NCBI RefSeq assembly: GCF_024679245.1
Contig: NC_090173.1
Coordinates: 28,670,160 to 28,734,159, forward strand
Direction: 5' to 3'
Length of the DNA: 64,000 nucleotides
DNA from: Pseudorasbora parva
Lineage: Eukaryota > Chordata > Actinopteri > Cypriniformes > Gobionidae
In this document: positions 12,135-26,880 of the stretch, piece after piece
How positions within the stretch are numbered: the stretch's first letter is position 1
How the letters are laid out: each line of letters begins with the position of its first letter
Made by a program: the position numbers and the translations under genes
Notes under the pieces: generated by a model
Database searches by the model: none
Seen by the model: only the letters and a program-made list of their open reading frames with translations
What the model was told of the DNA's origin: nothing

Positions 12135-15100
12135 AAACTATAGCAAATCTCTCAAACATATTCTGATAGTGTGAAACCACACTACTGGTCTCACTAAATA
12201 GTCTTCCAATAAAAATCAAGATTTCCCAAAAAGGTCTCACTTTCATGTATCTGCAATACAGGCCTGAGAGTAAACAACTAAGACTGGCTTACCTAAAACC
12301 ATTGAGTGTTTCAAAAAATAGTTCCCAATTCACGTTAAATCAAGGCTAGAACCCACTTATTTTCGGTGGATAGCCAGGCTTCGGCCATGGGACGCTACTG
12401 TAGAACAGATGTGTTCTGGCTTGATAAAACGGTGCATATGGAAAGGCAGCAAATTCTGAGGGGCTCAAAATGCCCCTCAGAATGAGCTACCACCTGTGTT
12501 GCTTTACAGTGTACTCAAACTATAGCAACTCTCTCAAACATATTCTGATAGAGTGAAACCACACTACTGGTCTCACTGAATAGTCTTCCAATAAAAATCA
12601 AGATTTCCCAAAAAGGTCTCACTTTCATGTATCTGCAATACAGGCCTGAGAGTAAACAACTAAGACTGGCTTACCTAAAACCATTGAGTTTTTTAAAAAA
12701 CAGTCCCCAATTCATGTTAAATCTAGGCTAGAACCCACTTTGTTTCGGTGGAGAGCCAGGCTTCGGCCATGGGATGCTACTGTAGAACAGATGTGTTCTG
12801 GCTTGATAAAACGGTCCATATGGAAAGGCAGCAAATTCTGAGGGGCTCAGAATGCCCCTCAGAATGACCTACCACCTGTATTGCTTTACAGTGTACTCAA
12901 ACTATAGCAACTCTCTCAAACATATTCTGATAGTGTGAAACCACCCTATTGGCCTCACAAAATAGTCTTCCAATAAAAATCAAGATTTTCCCATAAAGGT
13001 CTCACTTTCATGTATCTGCAATACAGGCCTGAGAGTAAACAACTAAGACTGGCTTACCTAAAACCATTGAGTGTTTCAAAAAACAGTCCCCAATTCATGT
13101 TAAATCCAGGCTAGAACCCACTTATTTTTGGTGGAGAGCCAGGCTTCGGCCATGGGACGCTACTGTAGAACAGATGTGTTCTGGCTTGATAAAGCGGTCC
13201 ATATGGAAAGGCAGCAAATTCTGAGGGGCTCAAAATGCCCCTCAGAATGAGCTACCACCTGTGTTGCTTTACAATGTACTCAAACTATAGCAACTCTCTC
13301 AAACATATTCTGATAGAGTGAAACCACACTACTGGTCTCACTAAATAGTCTTCCAATAAAAATCAAGATTTCCCAAAAAGGTCTCACTTTCATGTATCTG
13401 CAATACAGGCCTGAGAGTAAACAACTAAGACTGGCTTACCTAAAACCATTGGGTGTTTCAAAAAACAGTCCCCAAGTCACGTTAAATCCAGGCTAGAACC
13501 CATTCATTTTTGGTGGAGAGCCAGGCTTCGGCCATGGGACGCTACTGTAGAACAGATGTGTTCTGGCTTGATAAAACGGTGCATATGGCAAGGCAGCAAA
13601 TTATGAGGGGCTCAAAATGCCCCTCAGAATGAGCTACCACCTGTGTTGCTTTACAGTGTACTCAAACTATAGCAACTCTCTCAAACATATTCTGATAGTG
13701 TGAAACCACACTACTGGTCTCACTAAATAGTCTTCCAATAAAAATCAAGATTTCCCAAAAAGGTCTCACTTTCATGTATCTGCAATACAGGCCTGAGAGT
13801 AAACAACTAAGACTGGCTTACCTAAAACCATTGAGTGTTTCAAAAAACAGTCCTCAATTCACATTAAATCCAGGCTAGAACCCACTTAGTTTCGGTGGAG
13901 AGTCAGGCTTCGGCCATGGGACGCTACTGTAGAACAGATGTGTTCTGGCTTGATAAAACGGTCCATATGGAAAGGCAGCAAATTCTGAGGGGCTCAAAAT
14001 GCCCCTCAGAATGAGCTACCACCTGTATTGCTTTACAGTGTACTCAAACTATAGCAACTCTCTCAAACATATTCTGATAGTGTGAAACCACCCTATTGGC
14101 CTCACAAAATAGTCTTCCAATAAAAATCAAGATTTTCCCAAAAAGGTCTCACTTTCATGTATCTGCAATACAGGCCTGAGAGTAAACAACTAAGACTGGC
14201 TTACCTAAAACCATTGAGTGTTTCAAAAAACAGTCCACAATTCACGTTAAATCCAGGTTAGAACCCACTTATTTTCAGTAGAGAGCCAGGCTTCGGCCAT
14301 GGGACGCTACTGTTGAACAGATGTATTCTGGCTTGATAAAACGGTCCATATGGAAAGGCAGCAAATTCTGAGGGGCTCAAAATGCCCCTCAGAATGAGCT
14401 ACCACCTGTGTTGCTTTACAGTGTACTCAAACTATAGCAACTCTCTCAAACATATTCTGATAGAGTGAAACCACACTACTGGTCTCACTGAATAGTCTTC
14501 CAATAAAAATCAAGATTTCCCAAAAAGGTCTCACTTTCATGTATCTGCAATACAGGCCTGAGAGTAAACAACTAAGACTGGCTTACCTAAAACCATTGAG
14601 TGTTTCAAAAAACAGTCCTCAATTCACGTTAAATCCAGGCTAGAACCCACTTAGTTTCGGTGGAGAGTCAGGCTTCGGCCATGGGACGCTACTGTAGAAC
14701 AGATGTGTTCTGGCTTGATAAAACGGTCCATATGGAAAGGCAGCAAATTCTGAGGGGCTCAAAATGCCCCTCAGAATGAGCTACCACCTGTATTGCTTTA
14801 CAGTTTACTCAAACTATAGCAACTCTCTCAAACATATTCTGATAGTGTGAAACCACCCTATTGGCCTCACAAAATAGTCTTCCAATAAAAATCAAGATTT
14901 TCCCATAAAGGTCTCACTTTCATGTATCTGCAATACAGGCCTGAGAGTAAACAACTAAGACTGGCTTACCTAAAACCATTGAGTGTTTCAAAAAACAGTC
15001 CCCAATTCACGTTTAATCCAGGCTAGAACCCACTTATTTTTGGTGGAGAGCCAGGCTTCGGCCATGGGACACTACTGTAGAACAGATGTGTTCTGGCTTG

Positions 15101-18100
15101 ATAAAACGGTCCATATGGAAAGGCAGCAAATTCTGAGGGGCTCAAAATGCCCCTCAGAATGAGCTACCACCTGTATTGCTTTACAGTGTACTCAAACTAT
15201 AGCAACTCTCTCAAACATATTCTGATAGTGTGACACCACCCTATTGGCCTCACAAAATAGTCTTCCAATAAAAATCAAGATTTTCCCAAAAAGGTCTCAC
15301 TTTCATGTATCTGCAATACAGGCCTCAGAGTAAACAACTAAGACTGGCTTACCTAAAACCATTGAGTGTTTCAAAAAATAGTCCTCAATTCACGTTTAAT
15401 CCAAGCTAGAACCCACTTAGTTTCGGTGGAGAGCCAGGCTTCGGCCATGGGACGCTACTGTAGATCAGATGTGTTGTGGCTTGATAAAATGGTCCATATG
15501 GAAATGCAGAAAATTCTGAGGGGCTCAAAATGCCCCTCAGAATAAGCTACCACCTGTATTGCTTTACAGTGTACTCAAACTATAGCAACTCTCTCAAACA
15601 TATTCTGATAGTGTGAAACCACATTACTGGTCTCACTAAATAGTCTTCCAATAAAAATCAAGATTTCCCAAAAAGGTCTCACTTTCATGTATCTGCAATA
15701 CAGGCCTGAGAGTAAACAACTAAGACTGGCTTACCTAAAACCATTGAGTGTTTCAAAAAACAGTCCCCAATTCACGTTAAATCCAGGCTAGAACCCACTT
15801 ATTTTCAGTGGAGAGCCAGGCTTCGGCCATGGGACGCTACTGTAGAACAGATGTGTTCTGGCTTGATAAAACGGTCCATATGGAAAGGCAGCAAATTCTG
15901 AGGGGCTCAAAATGCCCCTCAGAATGAGCTACCACCTGTATTGCTTTACAGTGTACTCAAACTATAGCAACTCTCTCAAACATATTCTGATAGTGTGAAA
16001 CCACACTACTGGTCTCACTAAATAGTCTTCCAATAAAAATCAAGATTTCCCAAAAAGGTCTCACTTTCATGTATCTGCAATACAGACCTGAGAGTAAACA
16101 ACTAAGACTGGCTTACCTAAAACCATTGAGTGTTTCAAAAAACAGTCCCCAATTCACGTTAAATCCAGGCTAGAACCCACTTATTTTCGGTGGAGTGCCA
16201 GGCTTCGGCCATGGAACGCTACTGTAGAACAGATGTGTCCTGGCTTGATAAAACGGTCCATATGGAAAGGCAGCAAATTCTGAGGGGATCAAAATGCCCC
16301 TCAGAATGAGCTACCACCTGTATTGCTTTACAGTGTACTCAAACTATAGCAACTCTCTCAAACATATTCTGATAGTGTGAAACCACACTACTGGTCTCAC
16401 TAAATAGTCTTCCAATAAAAATCAAGATTTCCCAAAAAGGTCTCACTTTCATGTATCTGCAATACAGGCCTGAGAGTAAAAAACTAAGACTGGCTTACCT
16501 AAAACCATTGAGTGTTTCAAAAAACAGTCCCAAATTCACGTTAAATCCAGGCTAGAACCCACTTCTTTTCGGTGGAGAGCCAGGCTTCGGCCATGGGACG
16601 CTACTGTAGAACAGATGTGTCCTGGCTTGATAAAACGGTCCATATGGAAAGGCAGCAAATTCTGAGGGGAACAAAATGCCCCTCAGAATGAGCTACCACC
16701 TGTATTGCTTTACAGTGTACTCAAACTATAGCAACTCTCTCAAACATATTCTGATAGTGTGAAACCACACTACTGGTCTCACTAAATAGTCTTCCAAAAA
16801 AAATCAAGATTTCCCAAAAAGGTCTCACTTTCATGTATCTGCAATACAGGCCTGAGAGTAAACAACTAAGACTGGCTTACCTAAAACCATTGAGTGTTTC
16901 AAAAAACAGTCCCCAATTCACGTTAAATCCAGTCTAGAACCCACTTATTTTCGGTGGAGTGCCAGGCTTCGGCCATGGAACGCTACAGTAGAATAGATGT
17001 GTCCTGTCTTGATAAAACGGTCCATATGGAAAGGCAGCAAATTCTAAGGGTATCAAAATGCCCCTCAGAAAGAGCTACCACCTGTTTTGCTTTACAGTGT
17101 ACTCAAACTATAGCAACTCTCTCAAACATATTCTGATAGTGTGAAACCACACTACTGGTCTCTCTAAATAGTCTTCCAATAAAAATCAAGATTTTCCCCA
17201 AAAGGTCTCACTTTCATGTATCTGCAATACAGGCCTGAGAGTAAACAACTAAGACTGGCTTACCTAAAACCATTGAGTGTTTCAAAAAACAGTACTCAAT
17301 TCACGTTAAATCCAGGCTAGAACCCACTTAGTTTCGTTGGAGAGCCAGGCTTCAGCTATGGGACGCTACTGTAGAACAGATGTGTTCTGGCTTGATAAAA
17401 CGGTCCATATGGAAAGGCAGCAAATTCTGAGGGGCTCAAAATTCCCCTCAGAATGAGCTACCACCTGTATTGCTTTACAGTGTACTCAAACTATAGCAAC
17501 TCTCTCAAACATATTCTGATAGTGTGAAACCACACTACTGGTCTCACTAAATAGTCTTCCAATAAAAATCAAGATTTCCCAAAAAGGTCTCACTTTCATG
17601 TATCTGCAATACAGGCCTGAGAGTAAACAACTAAGACTGGCTTACCTAAAACCATTGAGTGTTTCAAAAAACAGTCCTCAATTCACATTAAATCCAGACT
17701 AGAACCCACTTAGTATCGGTGGAGAGCCAGGCTTCGGCCATGGGACACTACTGTAGAACAGATGTGTTCTGGCTTGATAAAACAGTCCATATGGAAAGGC
17801 AGCAAATTCTGAGGGGCTCAAAATATCCCTCAGAATGAGCTACCACCTGTATTGCTTTACAGTGAACTCAAACTATAGCAACTCTCTCAAACATATTCTG
17901 ATAGTGTGAAACCACACTACTGGTCTCACTAAATAGTCTTCCAATAAAAATCAATTTTCCCAAAAAGGTCTCACTTTCATGTATCTGCAATACAGGCCTG
18001 AGAGTAAACAACTAAGACTGGCTTATCTAAAACCATTGAGTGTTTCAAAAAACAGTCCCCAATTCACGTTAAATACAGGCTAGAACCCACTTATTTTCGG

Positions 18101-19398
18101 TGGAGAGCCAGGCTTCGGCCATGGGACGCTACTGTAGAACAGATGTGTCCTGGCTTGATAAAACGGTCCATATGGAAAGGCAGCAAATTCTGAGGGGATC
18201 AAAATGCCCCTCAGAATGAGCTACCACCTGTATTGCTTTACAGTGTACTCAAACTATAGCAACTCTCTCAAACATATTCTGATAATGTGAAACCACCCTA
18301 TTGGCCTCACAAAATAGTTTTCCAATAAAAATCAAGATTTTCCCAAAAAGGTCTCACTTTCATGTATCTGCAATACAGGCCTGAGAGTAAACAACTAAGA
18401 CTGGCTTACCTAAAACCATTGAGTGTTTCAAAAAACAGTCCCCAATTCATGTTAAATGCAGGCTAGAACCCACTTATTTTCGGTTGAGAGCCAGGCTTCG
18501 GCCATGGGACGCTACTGTAGAACAGATGTGTTCCTGCTTGATAAAACGGTCCATATGGAAAGGCAGCAAATTCTGAGGGGCTCAAAATGCCCCTCAGAAT
18601 GAGCTACCACCTGTGTTGCTTTACAGTGTACTCAAACTATAGCAACTCTCTCAAACATATTCTGATAGTGTGAAACCACACTACTGGTCTCACTAAATAG
18701 TCTTCCAAAAAAAATCAAGATTTCCCAAAAAGGTCTCACTTTCATGTATCTGCAATACAGGCCTGAGAGTAAACAACTAAGACTGGCTTACCTAATACCA
18801 TTGAGTGTTTCAAAAAACAGTCCCCAATTCACGTTAAATCCAGGCTAGAACCCACTTATTTTCGGGGGAGAGCCAGGCTTCGGCAATGGGACGCTACTGT
18901 AGAACAGATGTGTTCTGGCTTGATAAAACTGTCCATATGGAAAGGCAGCAAATTCTGAGGGGCTCAAAATGCCCCTCAGAATGAGCTACCACCTGTATTG
19001 CTTTACAGTGTACTCAAACTATAGCAACTCTCTCAAACATATTCTGATAGTGTGAAACCACCCTATTGGCCTCACAAAATAGTCTTCCAATAAAAATCAA
19101 GACTTTCCCAAAAAGGTCTCACTTTCATGTATTTGCAATACAGGCCTGAGAGTAAACAACTAAGACTGGCTTACCTAAAACCATTGAGTGTTTCAAAAAC
19201 CAGTCCCCAAATCACGTTAAATCCAGGCTAGAACCCACTTATTTTCGGTGGAGAGCCAGGCTTCGGCCATGGGACGCTACTGTAGAACAGATGTTTTCTG
19301 GCTTGATAAAACGGTCCATATGGAAAGGCAGCAAATTCTGAGGGGCTCAAAATGCCCCTCAGAATGAGCTACCACCTGTATTGCTTTACAGTGTACTC
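12135..19398 (+). repeat. 19-monomer higher-order repeat, copy 2 (7,264 bp)
   Basis: Second copy of 4871-12134. The right boundary lies near 19398-19405, where the array reads TAGCAACTCTC while the corresponding place at the end of copy 1 reads TAGCAAATCTC because copy 2 begins there. Both breakpoints therefore fall in the same part of the monomer, as expected for unequal exchange between aligned repeats. The last monomers (types h, j, k) lead directly into an a-type monomer at 19497, which looks like the original order; copy 1 looks inserted. Near identity suggests a recent event, or possibly an assembly artefact. Confidence 0.92.
16821..17203 (+). repeat. Second copy of the divergent open-frame monomer
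   Basis: Duplicate of 9557-9939 at exactly +7,264 bp with the same private changes, including the lost TGA; the same 60-codon frame runs 16954-17136. It arose with the 19-monomer duplication and is not independent evidence for coding. No start context, codon bias or conserved domain supports a peptide. Confidence 0.85.
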
Positions 19399-22300
19399 AA
19401 ACTATAGCAACTCTCTCAAACATATTCTGATAGTGTGAAACCACACTACTGGTCTCACTAAATAGTCTTCCAATAAAAATCAAGATTTCCCAAAAAGGTC
19501 TCACTTTCATGTATCTGCAATACAGACCTGAGAGTAAACAACTAAGACTGGCTTACCTAAAACCATTGAGTGTTTCAAAAAACAGTCCCCAATTCACGTT
19601 AAATCCAGGCTAGAACCCACTTATTTTCGGTGGAGTGCCAGGCTTCGGCCATGGAACGCTACTGTAGAACAGATGTGTCCTGGCTTGATAAAACGGTCCA
19701 TATGGAAAGGCAGCAAATTCTGAGGGGATCAAAATGCCCCTCAGAATGAGCTACCACCTGTATTGCTTTACAGTGTACTCAAACTATAGCAACTCTCTCA
19801 AACATATTCTGATAGTGTGAAACCACACTACTGGTCTCACTAAATAGTCTTCCAAAAAAAATCAAGATTTCCCCCAAAAGGTCTCACTTTCATGTATCTG
19901 CAATACAGGCCTGAGAGTAAACAACTAAGACTGGCTTACCTAAAACCATTGAGTGTTTCAAAAAACAGTCCTCAATTCACATTAAATCCAGGCTAGAACC
20001 CATTTAGTTTCGGTGGAGAGCCAGGCTTCGGCCATGGGACACTACTATAGAAAAGATGTATTCTGGCTTGTTAAAACAGTCCATATGGAAAGGCAGCAAA
20101 TTCTGAGGGGCTCAAAATGCCCCTCAGAATGAGCTAACACCTGTATTGCTTTACAGTGTACTCAAACTATAGCAACTCTCTCAAACATATTCTGATAGTG
20201 TGAAACCACCCTATTGGCCTCACAAAATATTCTTCCAATAAAAATCAAGATTTTCCAAAAAAGGTCTCACTTTCATGTATCTGCAATACAGGCCTGAGAG
20301 TAAACAACTAAGACTGGCTTACCTAAAACCATTGGGTGTTTCAAAAAACAGTCCCCATTTCACGTTAAATCCAGGCTAGAACCCACTTATTTTTGGTGGA
20401 GAGCCAGGCTTCAGCCATGGGACGCTACTGTAGAACAGATGTGTTCTGGCTTGATAATACGGTCCATATGGAAAGGCAGCAAATTCTGAGGGGCTCAAAA
20501 TGCCCCTCAGAATGAGCTACCACCTGTGTTGCTTTACAGTGTACTCAAACTATAGCAACTCTCTCAAACATATTCTGATAGTGTGAAACCACACTACTGG
20601 TCTCACTAAATAGTCTTCCAATAAAAATCAAGATTGCCCAAAAAGGTCTCACTTTCATGTATCTGCAATACAGGCCAGAGAGTAAACAACTAAGACTGGC
20701 TTACCTAAAACCATTGAGTGTTTCAAAAAACAGTCCCCAATTCACATTAAATCCAGGCTAGAACCCACTTATTTTCGGTGGAGAGCCAGGCTTCGGCCAT
20801 GGGACGCTACTGTAGAACAGATGTGTTCTGGCTTGATAAAACGGTCCATATGGAAAGGCAGAAAATTCTGAGGGGCTCAAAATGCCCCTCAGAATGAGCT
20901 ACCACCTGTATTGCTTTACAGTGTACTCAAACTATAGCAACTCTCTCAAACATATTCTGATAGTGTGAAACCACACTACTGGTCTCACTAAATAGCCTTC
21001 CAATAAAAATCAAGATTTCCCAAAAAGGTCTCACTTTCATGTATCTGCAAAACAGGCCTGAGAGTAAACAACTAAGACTGGCTTACCTAAAACCATTGAG
21101 TGTTTCAAAAAACAGTCCCCAATTCACGTTAAATCCAGGCTAGAACCCACTTATTTTTGGTGTAGAGCCAGGCTTCGGCCATGGGATGCTACTGTAGAAC
21201 AGATGTGTTCTGGCTTGATAAAACGGTCCATATGGAAAGGCAGCAAATTCTGAGGGGATCAAAATGCCCCTCAGAATGAGCTACCACCTGTATTGCTTTA
21301 CAGTGTACTCAAACTATAGCAACTCTCTCAAACATATTCTGATAGTGTGAAACCACACTACTGGTCTCACTAAATAGTCTTCCAATAAAAATCAAGATTT
21401 CCCAAAAAGGTCTCACTTTCATGTATCTGCAATACAGGCCTGAGAGTAAACAACTAAGACTGGCTTACCTAAAACCATTGAGTGTTTCAAAAAACAGTCC
21501 CCAATTCACGTTAAATCCAGGGTAGAACCCACTTATTTTCGGTGGAGAGCCAGGCTTCGGCCATGGGACGCTAATGGAGAACAGATGTGTTCTGGCTTGA
21601 TAAAACGGTCCATATGGAAAGGCAGCAAATTCTGAGGGGCTCAAAATGCCCCTCAGAATGAGCTACCACCTGTATTGCTTTACAGTGTACTCAAACTATA
21701 GCAACTCTCTCAAACATATTCTGATAGTGTGAAACCACCCTATTGGCCTCACAAAATAGTTTTCCAATAAAAATCAAGATTTTCCCAAAAAGGTCTCACT
21801 TTCATGTATCTGCAATACAGGCCTGAGAGTAAACAACTAAGACTGGCTTACTTAAAACCATTGAGTGTTTCAAAAAACAGTCCCCAATTCATGTTAAATG
21901 CAGGCTAGAACCCACTTATTTTCGGTTGAGAGCCAGGCTTCGGCCATGGGACGCTACTGTAGAACAGATGTGTTCCTGCTTGATAAAACGGTCCATATGG
22001 AAAGGCAGCAAATTCTGAGGGGCTCAAAATGCCCCTCAGAATGAGCTACCACCTGTGTTGCTTTACAGTGTACTCAAACTATAGCAACTCTCTCAAACAT
22101 ATTCTGATAGTGTGAAACCACACTACTGGTCTCACTAAATAGTCTTCCAATAAAAATCAAGATTTCCCAAAAAGGTCTCACTTTCATGTATCTGCAATAC
22201 AGACCTGAGAGTAAACAACTAAGACTGGCTTACCTAAAACCATTGAGTGTTTCAAAAAACAGTCCCCAACTCACGTTAAATCCAGGCTAGAACCCACTTA

Positions 22301-23109
22301 TTTTCGGTGGAGTGCCAGGCTTCGGCCATGGAACGCTACTGTAGAACAGATGTGTCCTGGCTTGATAAAACGGTCCATATGGAAAGGCAGCAAATTCTGA
22401 GGGGATCAAAATGCCCCTCAGAATGAGCTACCACCTGTATTGCTTTACAGTGTACTCAAACTATAGCAACTCTCTCAAACATATTCTGATAGTGTGAAAC
22501 CACACTACTGGTCTCACTAAATAGTCTTCCAAAAAAAATCAAGATTTCCCCCAAAAGGTCTCACTTTCATGTATCTGCAATACAGGCCTGAGAGTAAACA
22601 ACTAAGACTGGCTTACCTAAAACCATTGAGTGTTTCAAAAAACAGTCCTCAATTCACATTAAATCCAGGCTAGAACCCATTTAGTTTCGGTGGAGAGCCA
22701 GGCTTCGGCCATGGGACACTACTATAGAAAAGATGTATTCTGGCTTGTTAAAACAGTCCATATGGAAAGGCAGCAAATTCTGAGGGGCTCAAAATGCCCC
22801 TCAGAATGAGCTAACACCTGTATTGCTTTACAGTGTACTCAAACTATAGCAACTCTCTCAAACATATTCTGATAGTGTGAAACCACCCTATTGGCCTCAC
22901 AAAATATTCTTCCAATAAAAATCAAGATTTTCCAAAAAAGGTCTCACTTTCATGTATCTGCAATACAGGCCTGAGAGTAAACAACTAAGACTGGCTTACC
23001 TAAAACCATTGGGTGTTTCAAAAAACAGTCCCCATTTCACGTTAAATCCAGGCTAGAACCCACTTATTTTCGGTGGAGAGCCAGGCTTCAGCCATGGGAC
23101 GCTACTGTA

Positions 23110-24970
23110 GAACAGATGTGTTGTGGCTTGATAAATCGGTCCATATGGAAAGGCAGCAAATTCTGAGGGGCTCAAAATGCCCCTCAGAATGAGCTACCAC
23201 CTGTATTGCTTTACAGTGTACTCAAACTATAGCAACTCTCTCAAACATATTCTGATAGTGTGAAACCACATTACTGGTCTCACTAAATAGTCTTCCAATA
23301 AAAATCAAGATTTCCCAAAAAGGTCTCACTTTCATGTATCTGCAATACAGGCCTGAGAGTAAACAACTAAGACTGGCTTACCTAAAACCATTGAGTGTTT
23401 CAAAAAATAGTTCCCAATTCACGTTAAATCAAGGCTAGAACCCACTTATTTTCGGTGGAGAGCCAGGCTTCGGCCATGGGACGCTACTGTAGAACAGATG
23501 TGTTCTGGCTTGATAATACGGTCCATATGGAAAGGCAGCAAATTCTGAGGGGCTCAAAATGCCCCTCAAAATGAGCTACCACCTGTGTTGCTTTACATTG
23601 TACTCAAACTATAGCAACTCTCTCAAACATATTCTGATAGTGTGAAACCACACTACTGGTCTCACTAAAAAGTCTTCCAATAAAAATCAAGATTGCCCAA
23701 AAAGGTCTCACTTTCATGTATCTGCAATACAGGCCAGAGAGTAAACAACTAAGACTGGCTTACCTAAAACCATTGAGTGTTTCAAAAAACAGTCCCCAAT
23801 TCACATTAAATCCAGGCTAGAACCCACTTATTTTCGGTGGAGAGCCAGGCTTCGGCCATGGGACACTACTGTAGAACAGATGTGTTCTGGCTTGATAAAA
23901 CAGTCCATATGGAAAGGCAGCAAATTCTGAGGGGCTCAAAATATCCCTCAGAATGAGCTACCACCTGTATTGCTTTACAGTGTACTCAAACTATAGCAAC
24001 TCTCTCAAACATATTCTGATAGTGTGAAACCACACTACTGGTCTCACTAAATAGTCTTCCAATAAAAATCAATTTTCCCAAAAAGGTCTCACTTTCATGT
24101 ATCTGCAATACAGGCCTGAGAGTAAACAACTAAGACTGGCTTATCTAAAACCATTGAGTGTTTCAAAAAACAGTCCCCAATTCACGTTAAATACAGGCTA
24201 GAACCCACTTATTTTCGGTGGAGAGCCAGGCTTCGGCCATGGGACGCTACTGTAGAACAGATGTGTCCTGGCTTGATAAAACGGTCCATATGGAAAGGCA
24301 GCAAATTCTGAGGGGATCAAAATGCCCCTCAGAATGAGCTACCACCTGTATTGCTTTACAGTGTACTCAAACTATAGCAACTCTCTCAAACATATTCTGA
24401 TAGTGTGAAACCACACTACTGGTCTCACTAAATAGTCTTCCAATAAAAATCAAGATTTCCCAAAAAGGTCTCACTTTCATGTATCTGCAATACAGGCCTG
24501 AGAGTAAACAACTAAGACTGGCTTACCTAAAACCATTGAGTGTTTCAAAAAACAGTCCCCAATTCACGTTAAATCCAGGGTAGAACCCACTTATTTTCGG
24601 TGGAGTGCCAGGCTTCGGCCATGGAACGCTACTGTAGAACAGATGTGTCCTGGCTTGATAAAACGGTCCATATGGAAAGGCAGCAAATTCTGAGGGGATC
24701 AAAATGCCCCTCAGAATGAGCTACCACCTGTATTGCTTTACAGTGTACTCAAACTATAGCAACTCTCTCAAACATATTCTGATAGTGTGAAACCACACTA
24801 CTGGTCTCACTAAATAGTCTTCCAAAAAAAATCAAGATTTCCCCCAAAAGGTCTCACTTTCATGTATCTGCAATACAGGCCTGAGAGTAAACAACTAAGA
24901 CTGGCTTACCTAAAACCATTGAGTGTTTCAAAAAACAGTCCTCAATTCACATTAAATCCAGGCTAGAACC
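23110..24970 (+). repeat. Five-monomer tandem sub-repeat, copy 1 (period 1,910 bp)
   Basis: Monomers c(end)-d-e'-i-g/a-b. It repeats at +1,910 bp (25020-26880) with only isolated changes, such as AAAAAGTC near 23667 against AAATAGTC, and CTTCGGCC against CTTAGGCC near 25762. The e' monomer is recognised by AAAACAGTCC, AAATATCCC and a one-base-shorter CAATTTTCCC end; i by GGCTTATCTAAAACC and AATACAGGC. Confidence 0.85.
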
Positions 24971-25019
24971 CACTTAGTTTCGGTGGAGAGCCAGGCTTCG
25001 GCCATGGGACGCTACTGTA

Positions 25020-26880
25020 GAACAGATGTGTTGTGGCTTGATAAATCGGTCCATATGGAAAGGCAGCAAATTCTGAGGGGCTCAAAATGCCCCTCAGAAT
25101 GAGCTACCACCTGTATTGCTTTACAGTGTACTCAAACTATAGCAACTCTCTCAAACATATTCTGATAGTGTGAAACCACATTACTGGTCTCACTAAATAG
25201 TCTTCCAATAAAAATCAAGATTTCCCAAAAAGGTCTCACTTTCATGTATCTGCAATACAGGCCTGAGAGTAAACAACTAAGACTGGCTTACCTAAAACCA
25301 TTGAGTGTTTCAAAAAATAGTTCCCAATTCACGTTAAATCAAGGCTAGAACCCACTTATTTTCGGTGGAGAGCCAGGCTTCGGCCATGGGACGCTACTGT
25401 AGAACAGATGTGTTCTGGCTTGATAATACGGTCCATATGGAAAGGCAGCAAATTCTGAGGGGCTCAAAATGCCCCTCAAAATGAGCTACCACCTGTGTTG
25501 CTTTACATTGTACTCAAACTATAGCAACTCTCTCAAACATATTCTGATAGTGTGAAACCACACTACTGGTCTCACTAAATAGTCTTCCAATAAAAATCAA
25601 GATTGCCCAAAAAGGTCTCACTTTCATGTATCTGCAATACAGGCCAGAGAGTAAACAACTAAGACTGGCTTACCTAAAACCATTGAGTGTTTCAAAAAAC
25701 AGTCCCCAATTCACATTAAATCCAGGCTAGAACCCACTTATTTTCGGTGGAGAGCCAGGCTTAGGCCATGGGACACTACTGTAGAACAGATGTGTTCTGG
25801 CTTGATAAAACAGTCCATATGGAAAGGCAGCAAATTCTGAGGGGCTCAAAATATCCCTCAGAATGAGCTACCACCTGTATTGCTTTACAGTGTACTCAAA
25901 CTATAGCAACTCTCTCAAACATATTCTGATAGTGTGAAACCACACTACTGGTCTCACTAAATAGTCTTCCAATAAAAATCAATTTTCCCAAAAAGGTCTC
26001 ACTTTCATGTATCTGCAATACAGGCCTGAGAGTAAACAACTAAGACTGGCTTATCTAAAACCATTGAGTGTTTCAAAAAACAGTCCCCAATTCACGTTAA
26101 ATACAGGCTAGAACCCACTTATTTTCGGTGGAGAGCCAGGCTTCGGCCATGGGACGCTACTGTAGAACAGATGTGTCCTGGCTTGATAAAACGGTCCATA
26201 TGGAAAGGCAGCAAATTCTGAGGGGATCAAAATGCCCCTCAGAATGAGCTACCACCTGTATTGCTTTACAGTGTACTCAAACTATAGCAACTCTCTCAAA
26301 CATATTCTGATAGTGTGAAACCACACTACTGGTCTCACTAAATAGTCTTCCAATAAAAATCAAGATTTCCCAAAAAGGTCTCACTTTCATGTATCTGCAA
26401 TACAGGCCTGAGAGTAAACAACTAAGACTGGCTTACCTAAAACCATTGAGTGTTTCAAAAAACAGTCCCCAATTCACGTTAAATCCAGGGTAGAACCCAC
26501 TTATTTTCGGTGGAGTGCCAGGCTTCGGCCATGGAACGCTACTGTAGAACAGATGTGTCCTGGCTTGATAAAACGGTCCATATGGAAAGGCAGCAAATTC
26601 TGAGGGGATCAAAATGCCCCTCAGAATGAGCTACCACCTGTATTGCTTTACAGTGTACTCAAACTATAGCAACTCTCTCAAACATATTCTGATAGTGTGA
26701 AACCACACTACTGGTCTCACTAAATAGTCTTCCAAAAAAAATCAAGATTTCCCCCAAAAGGTCTCACTTTCATGTATCTGCAATACAGGCCTGAGAGTAA
26801 ACAACTAAGACTGGCTTACCTAAAACCATTGAGTGTTTCAAAAAACAGTCCTCAATTCACATTAAATCCAGGCTAGAACC
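25020..26880 (+). repeat. Five-monomer tandem sub-repeat, copy 2
   Basis: Second copy of 23110-24970. Similarity continues until 26881, where the array reads CATTTAG against CACTTAG. The joining monomer at 24850 is a hybrid: its left part is type b (TCCTCAATTCACATT) and its right part is type c (GTTGTGG, AAATCGG), which pinpoints the exchange between about 24970 and 25020. Confidence 0.83.
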
